A stretch of 64,000 nucleotides of DNA from Venturia oleaginea (lineage: Eukaryota; Ascomycota; Dothideomycetes; Venturiales; Venturiaceae): positions 496,001-560,000 of the forward strand of contig JABMLP010000027.1 in NCBI GenBank assembly GCA_013176395.1, given 5' to 3'. A program made the position numbers and the translations under genes. The notes beneath the pieces are model-generated. The model was given only the letters and a program-made list of their open reading frames with translations, was not told the DNA's origin and did not search any database. Of the stretch, positions 14,147 through 26,400 are shown piece by piece (positions within the stretch are counted from its first letter, which is position 1; each line of letters begins with the position of its first letter).

Positions 14147-15295
14147 ATGTCGTCCTCTAGATATGGTGCGAGGCACACAGGGAGCCCGATTGACTCACTA
14201 TGCAAGATATTTGGCATCTCCAATGTCTCCAAACAGAGCCCGGCAAAGCCCTCGCGTCAGTTCTCGCAAATCTTCCCCAGCCGTATACCTCAAAACTCCA
14301 AAGCCTCCTTTTCCTCCATTCGAACTTCGATACGCACTCCTCTCCGCCAGAATAAACCACCATGTCGCTCATTCTCGAACACGAAACCCACATATGCATT
14401 CAAGACGGTTGAGGAAGCACGGGCAAGAGGAACTTTAGGTGTACTTAAAATCTCTCCGTTTCAGGCACTCGTTCGAGGTGCGTACAACCAGTCGCTGACC
14501 ATTTTCTCAGCCTTTAACGTTGAAGGCAGGTATCGTCTTCCTCCTAACCGGCGCCGCCATCATCATATATTTCCGCGAAGAACGATCGCGAATGGAACGC
14601 AAAAAGATTGCCGAACAGACAAAGGGTATTGGAAGGCCGAAGGTTGGAGGGCCATTTAATCTGATCGATCACGATGGAAAGCCGTTCACAGAACAAGACC
14701 TGAAGGGAAAATACGCCTTGGTAGGCGGAGGCATGGAAACGATAGCGGGTATACGCTGACGAGTTTGTCATTAGGTCTACTTCGGCTTTACTCATTGCCC
14801 AGATATCTGTCCCGATGAGCTTGACAAAATGGCAGACATGATTGACAAAGTCAAGGCTGAATGCGGCGATGTTTTGGTCCCGGTCATGATCTCATGTGAT
14901 CCAGCTCGCGACAAGCCTTCGGTGTTGAAGTCATATCTGAAAGAATTCCACGATGACATTATCGGATTGACTGGAGAGTACGATGAAATCAAGAAGACAT
15001 GTAAAGAATATCGAGTATACTTTTCGACACCTCCTACGCTTAAGGCTGGGCAGGACTACTTGGTCGATCACAGCATCTATTTTTATTTGATGGGTACGTG
15101 TCTACGTGTTTGTCTTCAAGAGTATAAATAATAACCAGTTGAACAGATCCGGAAGGCGATTTCGTAGAAGCGATTGGCCGCAATTTCACAGCGGATCAGG
15201 CTGCGAGGGTGATACGAGACCACGTCAAAGACTGGGACAAACCACTTGATAAAGCATCGAGGAGATTCGTGGAGGCGAAGCCAGTTGTCGCATGA
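14147..15295 (+). CDS. SCO1: SCO1-type copper chaperone for cytochrome c oxidase
   Basis: Sco1 delivers copper to the CuA site of Cox2 in the mitochondrial intermembrane space. Four exons (14147-14440, 14511-14720, 14775-15093, 15147-15295) with introns of 70, 54 and 53 bp give 323 residues. The first 95 residues are rich in Ser, Arg and Lys and poor in acidic residues, like a mitochondrial presequence. One membrane segment covers residues about 102-119. The copper ligands are present: CPDIC (Cys176, Cys180) after YFGFTH, and His267 in VDHSIYF. The first donor is GTACTT, which is weak. I chose it because it alone keeps the frame and gives the family spacing before the membrane segment. Everything after residue 99 is secure. 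Confidence 0.93.
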
Positions 15296-16633
15296 GGGAA
15301 GTGGAGAAACATATAAGCTTGTACTACTACTGAACTGCATAGAGCAATGTATGAAATAGGAACACCCGCTCATCACAGTATCTAGAATCAACTTCGATTG
15401 TGCGCTTACTGATTAGATGGTTACAACGCTCCCAAGGGAGACACGAGGGCGCATGTGATGAGTCTCTATTATTGTCATGTTGCTTCATGTCTACCGAACC
15501 ACTCAACGCACGTGCCCTGTTTCGCTTCCACGACGGTACCGAAAGCATGCATACTTGGGCCAGACGGATTCTAGAAGGATGGCTATCAACGCATGGATCT
15601 TCCCAAAATTCCATGCTGAAGCCGTCGATATTCAACAGGCTTGATGTGATTGGACATGGGAAGCATCAGTATCAAGGCACGGATAGCGTCTGAGCGCTTA
15701 AGGTTGCATGCAGACGCGGAGACGGGTTGGTTCTGGTGTACGCGAGTATCTTATGCGAAGGGCCGATCTCACTTGGCGTGCTATACGATGTTGGGAAGGT
15801 GGATATAAGCCATGAAAATGGATAATTTGATTCGCCATTGATGTACTCTGGCGAGCGACCACTATCGCAGAGTAAGATGGGATGTTTATTTTGATTGAGG
15901 AAGAAGGCAATTGTATTGTTTCCAACCAGGAAGGAGCTGACTCGGGCACAACTGCGCACGATGGCAAATTTGTTGAATCCACCATGAGATTATTTTGTCG
16001 AAGTCACTTTCGACAGTAAATACGGCTTTGCGGACCTTTGCCGCAAGCAAGCCTCGGAAGCAACGCCACACGCCTTAATTCTGCAGTGAGTGCAGTGAGT
16101 GCAGTCTATCGCACCCGTCCTCTTGGCATCGCGATAACGTTTCGACTGGTCGCACGGATCCTTTCCACGTCCGGTTACATGTCCTTCACACCTTCTTCGG
16201 GCGAGCCCGTCAAACTGTAATCCATGTCAATGGCTGATCTTCCAGTGCTGCTGTAACCTTGTCTTCCAAACCCTGCCATTGTGGATGGATGAATTCAATA
16301 CACCCGTCGGGCCAGTATGGCTCCAGGGGGATCATTCTGTCATTGTGGACTGCTGTTCAACCTTCCATATGGATTCTAAGCGTTCCGTCAGGTGTGGCCG
16401 ACCAATTGACCTCCGGTATTATGTAGCAAGGTAACTGATAGAAGGTGGCACTGATAGCATTGACGGACATGGTACGGTAGATCAGACCAGCCTCGTTGCT
16501 CTTTGCAAGTCCGTGTTTAGTATATTACGCCCCGCCTTGTCCTCCTCCACCGACGTTAAGACGTTCAGCTTTCACCGACTCTCAAGCATGCGAGTTGCTA
16601 TTGTTATCGCTCGAGCGCTTCGTGGTGACAGCA
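15296..16633. other. Long intergenic region before the OPT transporter
   Basis: About 1.3 kb with no supported gene. Frames on both strands are short and have no splice structure. A 10 bp unit, GCAGTGAGT plus one base, is repeated at about 16082-16104. The final 150 bases are pyrimidine-rich and probably form the leader of the transporter gene. Confidence 0.45.
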
Positions 16634-19290
16634 ATGGCTACCGAAGTTCTTGATAGGCAGATCGACCTTGGAGGACATGTCAACCCATCAGCGTAAGTTA
16701 GCATTGTGGGACAAAGCTGTCTGTTCTCGAGCTTGACTCAAAATTCTAGGCCTCTTGGAAGCGACATGGAGAAAGATGCTACCATTTTCAACACTCCAGT
16801 TCGAAACGACAGCGACCCTGCCGAATTCTTCCATGGAGACGATAAAGCACGTCAAACCATCGAGGTCGGCAGTGAAGAAGGAGAAGAAGTGGTGGACAGT
16901 TTCATTCGAGACCCATTCAGCCCATTCGACGACCTGCCACCGGAGAAGCACTGGGTGATGACCATTCGTGCTGTCTTTGTTGGTCTATGCTGTGGATGTC
17001 TGGTCAACGTACTGAGTTTATCTTCCCCTTTCAAGATTAGCATCTAACAAAGCCGTAGGCATCCAACGTCTATCTTGGTCTCAAGACAGGATGGACATTC
17101 GGTGCCAATCTGTTCGGAGTGAGTACTCCGATTATCCGCGGAAGCCTGCAAATTGACAGCTTGTTAGGCCATCGCTGGTTTCGCAGTTCTGAAATTCTTC
17201 TCGACCGCTGTCGCGGAAAACTTCCCCATCATTGGAGGTAGTTTTGGCCCCAGGGAGAACAACATCGTCCAGACTGCTGCCATGGCGTCCGGAGGTCTAT
17301 CCAGTGTCTTCGTTTCAGGTTTCCCAGCTCTCTACCAATTAGGTCTGCTCAAAACTCCCAAAGAGGACTTCTGGCGCATCGTTTCCTTGACGGCTGTCGG
17401 TGGCTATTTCGGGTTCTTCTTCGCTACACCGCGTAAGATTTGCAAATGACAAAATCTCTGCCCTCGCTAATTTCATGATAGTGCGAAAGTTCTTCATCGT
17501 CTACGTCGCTCGTGAGCTTCGTCTCATCTTTCCATCTGCTTCAGCCACAGCAATGACCATTCGTTCAATGCACGACGCAACAAGAGGTGAGAAGGTTGGC
17601 AAAATGAAGATGAAGGCTCTTTCCATTGCCTTCAGCGCTTCCTTCATCCTACGCGTTGTTTCGCAATACTGCCTCGGTATCCTTTGGGAATGGCACTTCT
17701 TCCTTTGGTTCTACATTTGGGGCCACTACAAGAATCTTGCCATCCACGTGGAGAACTGGGGATGGTTTATCCAATTCACTCCGGCCTTTATCGGCGCTGG
17801 CATGCTTACCGGCCTCAATGTTTCTGTCTCTTTCTTTGGCGGCAGTGTGCTCGCTTGGGGAATTATCGGTCCGGCTCTTGTCCACAATGGCGCTGCATTC
17901 GGGAAGTTGAGCGCCCCTGGAGATCCAAAGTGGGGTGAGTTGGTGACCTTCTATTCGTTCTCTGGCAAGTCTGCGACCAAAGATGAACCTAGTCCACGTT
18001 ATTGGCTATTATGGCCCGGTGTTCTGGCCATGATTGCCATCTCCTTCACCGAACTTTTGCTCCAATGGAAAGTCATCTGGTTCGCTTTCAAGGCTGTTGG
18101 ACGCGGTTTAGGTAAGGGTATGGTTGATATGGCTCAACTTGCCGGTAAAGACCTGGCCTGGCTTCGAGGAAAGACGGAACAGCCACAGAAAGACCTCGTT
18201 GAGGATCCTGCTCCTGAGAGTGAGCAAGTCAAGATGTGGATGTGGTATGTTATGATCCTGTCGAAAATTTCTGGTAGTTCCGTCCCAAACTGCCAGGGAT
18301 ATGTCGAGCTCAAACACGGGACCAAGCTAACTCTTCGATAGGGCACCGGGTCTCATTGCATCCATCATCTGCATATGTGTCGTCTTGGGCGTGCAATATG
18401 ATATGCCCATTGGCATGTCTATTCTCTCCATCTTCCTCGCCTTCTTCTTCTCCTTCCTCGCCGTTCAGTGTACCGGTGTCACAGATATCACCCCATTGAC
18501 TGCTGCTTCCAAGGCATCTCAGATCATTCTCGGAGGTGCTACCAAGGGAGAGCACTGGCAGACACAACACGCACAGCGACTCAACTTACTAGGTGGTGCC
18601 CTGGCAACCCTGGGAGCCAGCCAAGCCACCGATTTGACTCAGGACTTCCGAACTGGTCTCTTGCTCCGTACGCCTCCAATTCAGCAATGGCTTGTTCAGG
18701 GTCTCGGTACCTTTGTCGCAGTCTTCCTCGCCCCAGCAATCTTCCAGCTCTTCATGACCGCATACCCCTGCGTCATTCTCATGGAAGACAAGTGTGCCTT
18801 CTCTGCTCCATCCGTCTCCGCGTGGCGCATCGTTGCCATTGCAGCCACTGATCCAACATTGCCCATTCCGACTTCTGCTGGTATCTTTGCCATCGTCTTT
18901 GCCGCCTTCGGCTGCTTCATGTGTGTCCTCAGACACTATGTATGGGTTGGCAAGCTCGCGTGGGTGAGGACATACCACCCCAACATGATGTGTGTGTCCT
19001 TGGCTTTCGTTCTGCCACAAACATACTGTAAGTCCTATCATCTTCCACTTTTGCTTCGATCGACGCTGATTATTTCGAAAGATGGTACCGCTATGGTTAT
19101 CGGCTCAGCTACGGCCTACCTGTGGGAGAAGAAGAACGCAAAGCACTACGAGATCTTCTGTTATGCTGTTGCTGCTGGTTTGATTGCTGGAGAGGGAATC
19201 GGAGGTGTGCTCAACGCCATTCTTCAGATCGCGGGTGTGTCGGGAGATTACTATGGCTCTGGGATTGCCTGCCCTGGTGGTGCATGTTAG
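16634..19290 (+). CDS. OPT-superfamily transporter (YSL-like branch)
   Basis: This is a multi-pass membrane protein of the oligopeptide transporter superfamily; members carry small peptides, peptide derivatives or metal chelates. Seven exons (16634-16692, 16750-17008, 17059-17118, 17168-17432, 17482-18244, 18342-19027, 19082-19290) are separated by introns of 49-97 bp and give 766 residues. The cytosolic N-terminus ends in DDLPPEKHWVMTIRA. The OPT core follows with NVYLGLKTGWTFGANLFG and IIGGSFGPRENNIVQTAA, both characteristic of the fungal YSL-like branch. At least a dozen hydrophobic segments are visible. The C-terminus closes with GEGIGGVLNAILQIAGV and a small Gly/Cys tail. Every junction restores frame and conserved residues. 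The substrate cannot be told from sequence. It is intact and forms the last protein-coding core gene before the accessory island. Confidence 0.93.
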
Positions 19291-19744
19291 ATGTTAATCG
19301 TCCATGAACGATGTATAATGGAAGCCAGGCGCAAATAAACCGAAGGAAAACAGGTAGATTGTAATGGCAGAAATCCACAATGATAAATACTGCTGCCTAC
19401 TATTCGTGCGTGGTTCCCGAACTCCGACCTCGTGTGAGATTGTGATTCTGTTGCTTAGACCGGATGTGGAAATATTCCCAATGATTGGGCCGCGCCCTTC
19501 TCAGGCGATCGAGTTTCGAGTTGGTTCATCGTCCGCTTCAGCCTTGAATCTGCAATCTTACTGCTTTCCCACGACCGATTTGTGTACTTCTTCCAACGCC
19601 CCGGCATTTTTTCCGTGAACTTTGAAGTTCGTTATTGGGCAGGGGCGTTAGGTACAGCGTGCTCGGAGCTAGGCGATTTCACACTGAACGGACATAGCAT
19701 TATAATGAATATTTTCGTAACAGCAGACAACAAATCAGTAAATA
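19291..19744. other. Spacer between the OPT gene and tRNA-Val
   Basis: About 450 bp, probably the transporter 3' flank followed by the upstream region of the tRNA gene. No coding or structural feature is visible. Confidence 0.5.
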
Positions 19745-19844
19745 GGTCGCGTGGTGTAGTTGGTTATCACGTCAGTCTAACAACTGCTTGCAATGCAAGT
19801 TAATGGTCCACTGAAGGTCCCCGGATCGAGCCCGGGCGCGATCA
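19745..19844 (+). tRNA. tRNA-Val (anticodon AAC) with an intron
   Basis: The acceptor stem pairs GGTCGCG with CGCGATC (one G-U), the D arm is normal, and the anticodon loop CTAACAC carries AAC at 19779-19781. A 26 nt intron (19783-19808) sits at the canonical 37/38 position. It contains a small CTTGC/GCAAG hairpin and a GTTA that can pair with the anticodon region, as is usual for eukaryotic tRNA introns. The mature length is 74. The T stem CCCGG/CCGGG is complete, but the T loop reads ATCGAGC where nearly all tRNAs have TTCGANC. The internal B box is therefore GGATCGAGCCC rather than the consensus. The gene lies at the left edge of the accessory island. Confidence 0.93.
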
Positions 19845-19849
19845 ACCTC

Positions 19850-19855
19850 TTTTTT
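19850..19855 (+). terminator. RNA polymerase III terminator of tRNA-Val
   Basis: A run of six T residues begins six bases after the discriminator base of the tRNA. Confidence 0.8.
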
Positions 19856-20187
19856 ACCATTGGATTTCCATATCTTTTAGTTATCGCTTTTATTCCTCTT
19901 GGCGGAGTCTCAAATCAGGCATCAACTCTTTATTGCCACCTACTGTGGCGATTTTCGCTGAAATAAAACATGGAGTGTTATCTATGTATGACTCACACAT
20001 GTCTGTTTATAGTAGGGTCCACCTTCGGCTTCGGCTTTTTTTTGGGAACGCACTTTCTACGCACGGACACTTCAGCCAAGCGTGCACTTCATCTAGCCTA
20101 GATTTTACTACTAAAAGCCTCATAGCGATCATCAACCTCACCCTCTCGTAACCACGGCAGGAGATGTGCGATGGCGGTGTAGGCAAC

Positions 20188-20461
20188 TGTCACGGCTAGT
20201 AGTAACTAATGAAAGGCGTGAGCAGCAATCAGGTATGGACTAAATGTGATAGTGAACTACAGGTAGCTATGTAAATGGGGGCTGGGGGCAAGGCCTACTT
20301 ATAGGTCTTGCTGTGGCCCGTGTACTGTGGCGCCTTGTTAGGTGCTTGGACACTGTGGCTGTTCCAGTAGCCTAGCAAGCCGTCACATGGCTCGTGTACT
20401 GTGGCACCTTGTTAGGTGCTTGAACACTGTGGTTGTTCCAGTAGCCTAGCAAGCCGTCACA
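20188..20461 (+). mobile_element. MITE-like element, copy A
   Basis: A 274 bp segment that occurs again, inverted, at 50136-50409. Its ends are short inverted repeats (TGTCACGGCT at the left; the reverse complement of the right end is TGTGACGGCT). The right half contains two 74 bp tandem units, each ending in GCCGTCACA, so the terminal motif is also repeated internally. It has no coding capacity. The right flank begins exactly inside the zinc-knuckle codons of a Fot1/pogo relic, and the left flank weakly resembles the sequence that would precede them. This suggests the element inserted into an older transposon. No clear target duplication is seen. Confidence 0.8.
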
Positions 20462-20614
20462 GCGCGAACGTGTAAAAAGGGTATTGAGATATCTCCTGAA
20501 TCAGATAGCTACACGACAGACTTAGAATCTATTGTTGATAGCGATAAAATTGAAGAGTCGTAACATGAGTGAATCGTGCCAAGAGATTTTGGCGGGTTGG
20601 GTGGCGGAATACGT
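20462..20614 (+). mobile_element. 3' relic of a Fot1/pogo transposon
   Basis: The sequence matches, with scattered changes, the last 50 codons and the terminal inverted repeat of the complete pogo element at 40.4-42.2 kb, in the opposite orientation. Recognisable parts are GCGCGAAC...TGTAAAAA, a TCTGAATCAGATAG-like stretch, ACTTAGAATCTATTGTTGAT and the GGTTGGGTGG terminal repeat. It ends at ACGT followed by TA. The transposase part further upstream is missing or too diverged to read. Confidence 0.75.
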
Positions 20615-21030
20615 TATTATAAGTGGGAAACGACCAACATGAACTTTTTTGAATGGTGGGTATCTTTGTTGCCTTGTCGCCTACAGTTGTGAACCTGTGC
20701 ACCGACATCACCTATACCGCCCTAGCTGCTCGCCGCATTTAGTTGAGGAATGCCCGCACCACTAGAGGGGTAACCTGAGCGCGCGAGATAAGTATAACAC
20801 GATAGACTTAGGCCTAGATCTGGAAGATACTCGTAGAATTAAAAAGAAAGATAGACAAAAAGTGTTCCGTTAAATTTGTAAGGATTACTCGCAAGGAAGC
20901 TTCAAGAAGCTTATAGAATCGACTAAGGAAATTTCTAACAAGTTTAAGTACACGCCTTCCCCTTGACCCTCTGTATCAGAGATACTAAAAAAAAGAGAAG
21001 AAGAGAAAAAGAAGGTGTTAAAACTTCCTC
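20615..21030. other. A/T-rich spacer, no gene seen
   Basis: About 400 bp of low-complexity sequence, including a purine-rich run of A and G near 20985-21015. There may be further worn transposon sequence here, but I cannot assign it. Confidence 0.4.
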
Positions 21031-22132
21031 TTATTCTTTTTCTTCTTGAAAGTGTAGGAAGAATATACGTCCTGATTGACAGCCGATAGCTATAACAAAA
21101 TGATGAACAGCAAAATATTTGGGCCTATACTCAAGTGGTAGCCAGATTGATTTCTTTCCATTAAGAATCACCCAATCTCCCTTCACTTTCACTAACGCTG
21201 CCTGGGGGGAGAGTATGCCATCGATTAACTGCGGCGGCGCTCCTATAACATTGTCCCAGAATGTGACGGAATTGATAGCGTTGGAATAGCCCTCGAGCGT
21301 CTGCAGCGCCGCGCCCGTGCCGGTGTCCCAGAGCCGCACTGTCTTGTCGTCCGAGCCTGAAGCCAGCACTTTGCCGTCCGGCGAGAAGGCGACAGAGTGG
21401 ACCCAATCAGAATGGCCCTCGAGCGTGCCTCGTAAACAGCTCCATATATCCTCTGTCCCCACAACATGTCTTAGCCGTAGATCTCTTTGATCCCAGAACT
21501 GTTGCCTGATTTTGCTATTTTTTGGACTGAACGCAAGTGCGGAAGAATATATCTGGAGAGGATAAGTTTCGATTATTGAGCCGAAACGGAGAATCAACCG
21601 CTGTGCATCTTGAAGAAGTTCCAGAATTTGAGGATCTACGTGCCACTCCTGTTGGACTACATTAATTGAGAAACAGCAGTTTATAATAGAGCTAATTACT
21701 CACTATAAGTGTAGATTCCAGCAATTTTACCATACCGGCTCCATAGGAGAGGTTCTCGATCAGAATTACAGCCTCAAGCCAATGAAGAAAATGTTTACGT
21801 AAGAACTTGTAGACTTGATCTTGCAATTCACTGTCGAGTAAGTATTGATTGTGGCTAGCGTGGAGATAATAAACCCAGAATTTGCACGCATACTGGAGCT
21901 CCTTTGAAAGAAAGAGGACTCGTTGACTTCTTTCAATGTTGCTTAGAAGTGTTTCTGGGGCATTAAGGTTACAAATATCTTTTTTCAAGCCTTTGGACAT
22001 TTGTTTGATAGATTTTTGTGTAAGCGCATAGTAAGCTCTCTGAACATCTGCAACAAATTAGAATTGATATCTTTCAACATGTAGAGGTATGGATGGTAAC
22101 GTGGGTGTAATTTTACTTTAACTTACGAACAT
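21031..22132 (-). pseudogene. Relic of a NACHT-WD40 (STAND/NLR) protein, 3' part
   Basis: Reading right to left, a block at about 22110-21692 carries the helical region that follows NACHT in fungal HET-E/HNWD proteins (for example KGLKKDICNLNAPE, LQYACKFWVYYL and FLRKHFLHWLEA). A 62 bp GTGAGT...CAACAG intron then leads to the linker (ending APLQ-like, here YPLQIYSSALAFSP) and a single WD40 unit, LEGHSDWVHSVAFSPDGK to TVRLWDTGTG. A second unit breaks off at about 21240. The protein stops at 21031 after only one and a half WD repeats, whereas family members carry many. A few more codons of the same gene lie beyond the Gypsy element at 27711-27780. No NACHT P-loop remains. The gene is a truncated relic split by the retrotransposon. 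Confidence 0.8.
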
Positions 22133-22308
22133 TGTTATGGGCATGGCCCATGGTTGGTATAGGCTAAGAGCCTAAGCCTGATTGAGCCTAGTATAGAGAA
22201 AGAACCTCATTGAGGTTCTCTGTTTGTAGATACCTTCACTCTTTAACTGAATCTAAACAATCTTTGGCTACGAGTATGCTGCGTCTTTCCAGCTACCGTC
22301 CCGTAATA
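22133..22308 (+). repeat. Left LTR of the Gypsy element
   Basis: It starts TGTTATGGGCAT and ends CCGTAATA, so the ends are TG...TA rather than the usual TG...CA. It contains a GAACCTCATTGAGGTTC hairpin. It is identical to the right LTR. Confidence 0.95.
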
Positions 22309-22342
22309 TAGATTCAGTTCTTTACAAACCTAGGTGTACTTG

Positions 22343-23437
22343 ATGCGTAGCAACAGTACCCTATCGACTCCTACAACCTACACCCCTACTACCGACGACG
22401 ACCCAATCGCGAGCATTACGCAAGGAATCGACAAACTCTCAATGGCTTGAGCAAATTCGCCTGACACCGTACAACAATTGGTGGCAGCTCTGACCGCAGT
22501 CAGTGTTGATGGGAACACCGGTGCAAAAGCTATTGCATGGCCTAAATGGGACGGGAAAAGAGACAACTACACGCTGTTCAGATGGCAGATCAAGACAAAA
22601 ATCACTGTTGAAAATGGGAAGCTTGGAAGCAATCAAGGAATATGCGCGAACATCTTCAACGGGCTTCCGACAGAGAAACAACAACGCGTCATCCAATGGC
22701 TAAGCAATGGAGAGCAACATGACAACTACGAACCCGAGTCCTTTATCAAGCATATGGACGACAAGTTCTTAGATCATGAAGCGGAAGCTAAAGCTCTCGA
22801 CGAGCTGAACAAGATTAGCCAAGGCAGCAGACAACCGTTCGAAGACTTCCGCCAGCAGTTCGAACAACTGACATCGCAAGCTGGATCCCTAGCGCCGCAA
22901 AGAGCCTCAAAGATCACTATCATGAACAACGCGCTCAACTACTCCCTCCAACAGACCTTGAAATCAGTGCGATTGTCCAGGGACGACTACGACACTTACG
23001 TAAAAGATGTACAGTACTTCGCGACGAAGACAGAGGCTCTATCCCACCAACGCCGCTATCCAAGTACGGATAAGGAGACGCCAACGACTCGAGGGAGGCC
23101 ACAATCACCCCAAACAGTCAGTCGTGACGCAGAAGGCGATGTCGAAATGACTGGCATCAACGCCCTTTCAGCGCAGATCGCAGCACTGATAGCTCGGGTC
23201 GATACACTCGGAAAGGATGCGAAGAAGGACCGACGACCTAGAGCGAAATGGCGATCCCAAACAGAGTTCTTGGCACTTATACAAGCGGGCAAATGCGGGC
23301 GCTGTAAGAAGCCCAAGCACCATCCGAACGTATGCGAATTCCAACCAGCAACACGTCCAAAGACTCAGGTCACTGCGGTAATCACACAGCATACCGATGG
23401 CTCCCTACAGGAAGCCTCATCAGAGTCGGAAAACTAG
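22343..23437 (+). pseudogene. Gypsy gag polyprotein, with an in-frame TGA
   Basis: The gag frame opens at an ATG at 22343 and reads 35 codons to a TGA at 22448-22450. It then continues in the same frame for 329 codons to a stop at 23437. The part after the TGA has the usual Gag features: a capsid-like helical region (WPKWDGKRDNYTLFRWQIK), basic linkers, and a zinc knuckle CGRCKKPKHHPNVC (CX2CX4HX4C) near the end. No ATG close downstream of the TGA could restart a nearly full Gag. Either the TGA is read through, or this copy makes no Gag and depends on other copies. The end of gag overlaps pol by about 105 bases, in the -1 frame. Confidence 0.85.
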
Positions 23438-26400
23438 CTACCCTTGTGCATCGTCGCGCACGAGGGTCTGAAGTAGATGTACATGGCGAAGACATTACAA
23501 AGCTACCAGGCATAAGAGAAATCAAAGCAGCAAAGGATAGGATGGAAAGTACACCCTTCTTGATAGATACCTTGATCAACGGAACTTCTTTCACCGAATC
23601 CTTCTTTGATAACGGCTGCCTCCCTTATGCTGCTTTCAGCGAGAAGAGTGTCCAAACACATCGTCTACCGCGCATCCCAATTGACACCAAACAATTGGCA
23701 CTGGCTAAAGAGAGCCACGAGAACGGAGAAGACCTCCGTATTACGCACATGACCTACGCTACGATCGACATTGATGGTCGAGCAGAGCGAGTCTATGGGT
23801 ATATAGTGAAAGGATTGAGCTTCCCTATTATCCTAGGCAAGGCATGGGCAGAGAGAAACTGGGTGCGATATATAGCAGCTAAGAGAAAGCTGCTTATTGG
23901 TCAAGGATCCCAGCGCATCACGGTAAGAGAAAAGGGGTGGCTAGAACAGAACACCAAAGCGCGAGACCGGCTCGCTCACGTGCGGGCGGCTTGTCTAGTG
24001 TCAGGATCTGTATTTGCAGCTATTGTTGGAAGGGCCCAGCGACGGTTGAGAAGAGATGGACCGGATGGTACACAAGTGCTGGCTATCTCGATGTCGGATA
24101 TCAACAAGGCCCTAAGCAAGTTAGCAGAAAGAAAACAGAGAAAGACTGAGGAAGAAATCCGACAAGAGATACCAGAAGAAATAGCAGAGCATGCTGATGC
24201 CTTTCTCGACGACGAAGACGGAGAGATCGCGCCCCATCAAGAGGGTCGCGATCACGTTATCGAATTGATACGAGATGAACAAGGTCGCGAGGCAGAAGTT
24301 CCTTGGGGCCCATTATACGGCATGTCGAGGGAAGAGCTATTAGTCCTACGAAAAACACTTTCGGACTATATGGACAAGGGCTGGATACGCGCCAGCAACT
24401 CACCAGCGGCAGCCCCAGTCTTATTTGTAAGGAAACCAGGTGGAGGCATTCGGATGTGTGTAGACTATCGGGCACTGAATCGAATCACTCGATCGGACCG
24501 CTACCCATTGCCACTAATCCGAGAAACCCTACGAAATCTAGCAACAGCGCGTTGGTACACCAAACTTGACGTCAGAGCGGCATTTCATCGGCTCCGCATC
24601 AAGCACGGCGATGAGTGGAAAACGGCTTTTCGCACTCGATTTGGACTATTCGAATGGCTAGTTACCCCCTTCGGACTAGCTGGCGCACCCGCGAGCTTTC
24701 AACGATACATCAACGGAGTCCTACGGGAATCCCTAGATATCTGCTGTTCAGCCTACATGGACGATGTCTTGATATGGAGCGACGGCGACTATCTGGATCA
24801 CATGGTTAAGGTTAACCAAATTCTTGCCAAGCTCAAGACTGCTGGACTTCGGCTAGACTTAAGCAAGTGCGAGTTTGCTGTTCAGGAGGTCAAATATCTG
24901 GGGTTCATTATCACTGCAGGAGAAGGGATCAAAGTCGACCCAGAGAAAGTTGCCGCGATTAAAGAATGGGAGGCTCCAGTCAATGTCACAGGCGTACGCT
25001 CCTTCCTAGGCTTTGCAAATTTCTACCGAGACTTCATCGACAACTTCTCAGAGCTCTCCGACCCCTTAATCAAGTTAACACGGAAGGCCGTCGCTTTTGT
25101 CTGGAACAAAGAACATGAGAACGCCTTTCAAGTCTTGAAGGAGCTATTCATCTCCGCCCCAATACTGGCTCACTGGAATCCAGACCTGGATACGGTACTC
25201 GAGTGCGACTGCTCTGGCTACGCGCTGGGAGGCACGTTGTCGCAGAAGGATATGAAAGGAAAACTACGACCAGTAGCATACTTCTCCCGCAAGCTCACTG
25301 CGGCTGAATGTAACTACGAGATCCACGATAAAGAATTACTGGCAGTAATCAAGTCCATTGAACACTGGAGAGGAGAACTACGCAGTGTTGCAGCACCTTT
25401 CAAAGTCCTTACCGATCACAAGAATCTCCGCTACTTTATGACAGCGCAGCGTTTGTCAGAGAGACAAGCAAGATGGTCGCTAATTCTATCTGAGTACCAA
25501 TTCCAGCTGGAATTTCGCGCCGGAAAACTAGCGCAAAGACCAGACGCACTATCAAGAAGACATCAAGATATGCCACATGACAAGAACGACGAGAGACTAC
25601 AAGGGCGAGTGGCCCAGTTGATCAAGGACGAATGGCTTCCTCCTCTTTCCGAGAGGACGACCGAAACAATCGCAATACAAGCCCTTATCTGCCCAGTCAA
25701 TACACCGAATACATCCAATAGTACATGGGACGTTATACGGGAGCCCCAGCAAAATACTGGACTGGACGGTCGACACCAGCTGACTGCCGAAAACGGTCAA
25801 CACCGGTCCACTACTAGGTACGGTCAAAACCGGTCAGTTGCAAAAGGATGCGATCTTTTCGAGAAACCAGAGTTACAACTTCTCTGGGATCGCGCAATAG
25901 CAGAGGACCAATCCTACGAAGCTATTCATACGGCTATAGTTACTGGCGAACGTTCCTTTCCTCCAGAGCTCAAGTTGTCGGTACAGCTACCCGAATGCGA
26001 AGTAGACGACCACGGCGCGGTCACGAGAAGAGGGATCCTATGGGTACCAGATTGGGAACCGCTGCGAACAACGCTGGTCCAACAAACTCACGATTCCCAT
26101 GTTACTGGACACCCAGGGAGAGATAGCACGCTTGCGATTCTATCCAGAAGTTTCTTTTGGCCCCAACAATACAAGACAGTCCGGCAGTTTGTACGTAATT
26201 GCGACGTATGTGGGAGAACAGGAATATGGCGTGATAAGAAGCGAGGTCTTCTGAAACCACTTCCAATCCCGGCCCGCTTCCACAGCGAGCTATCAATCGA
26301 TTTCATGACTGATTTGCCCGCGGAGGAAAACGGCCCAAAATACCTCATGGTTATCACAGATCGCCTCCTCAAAAGTGTTACGTTGGAGGCTATGACTACA

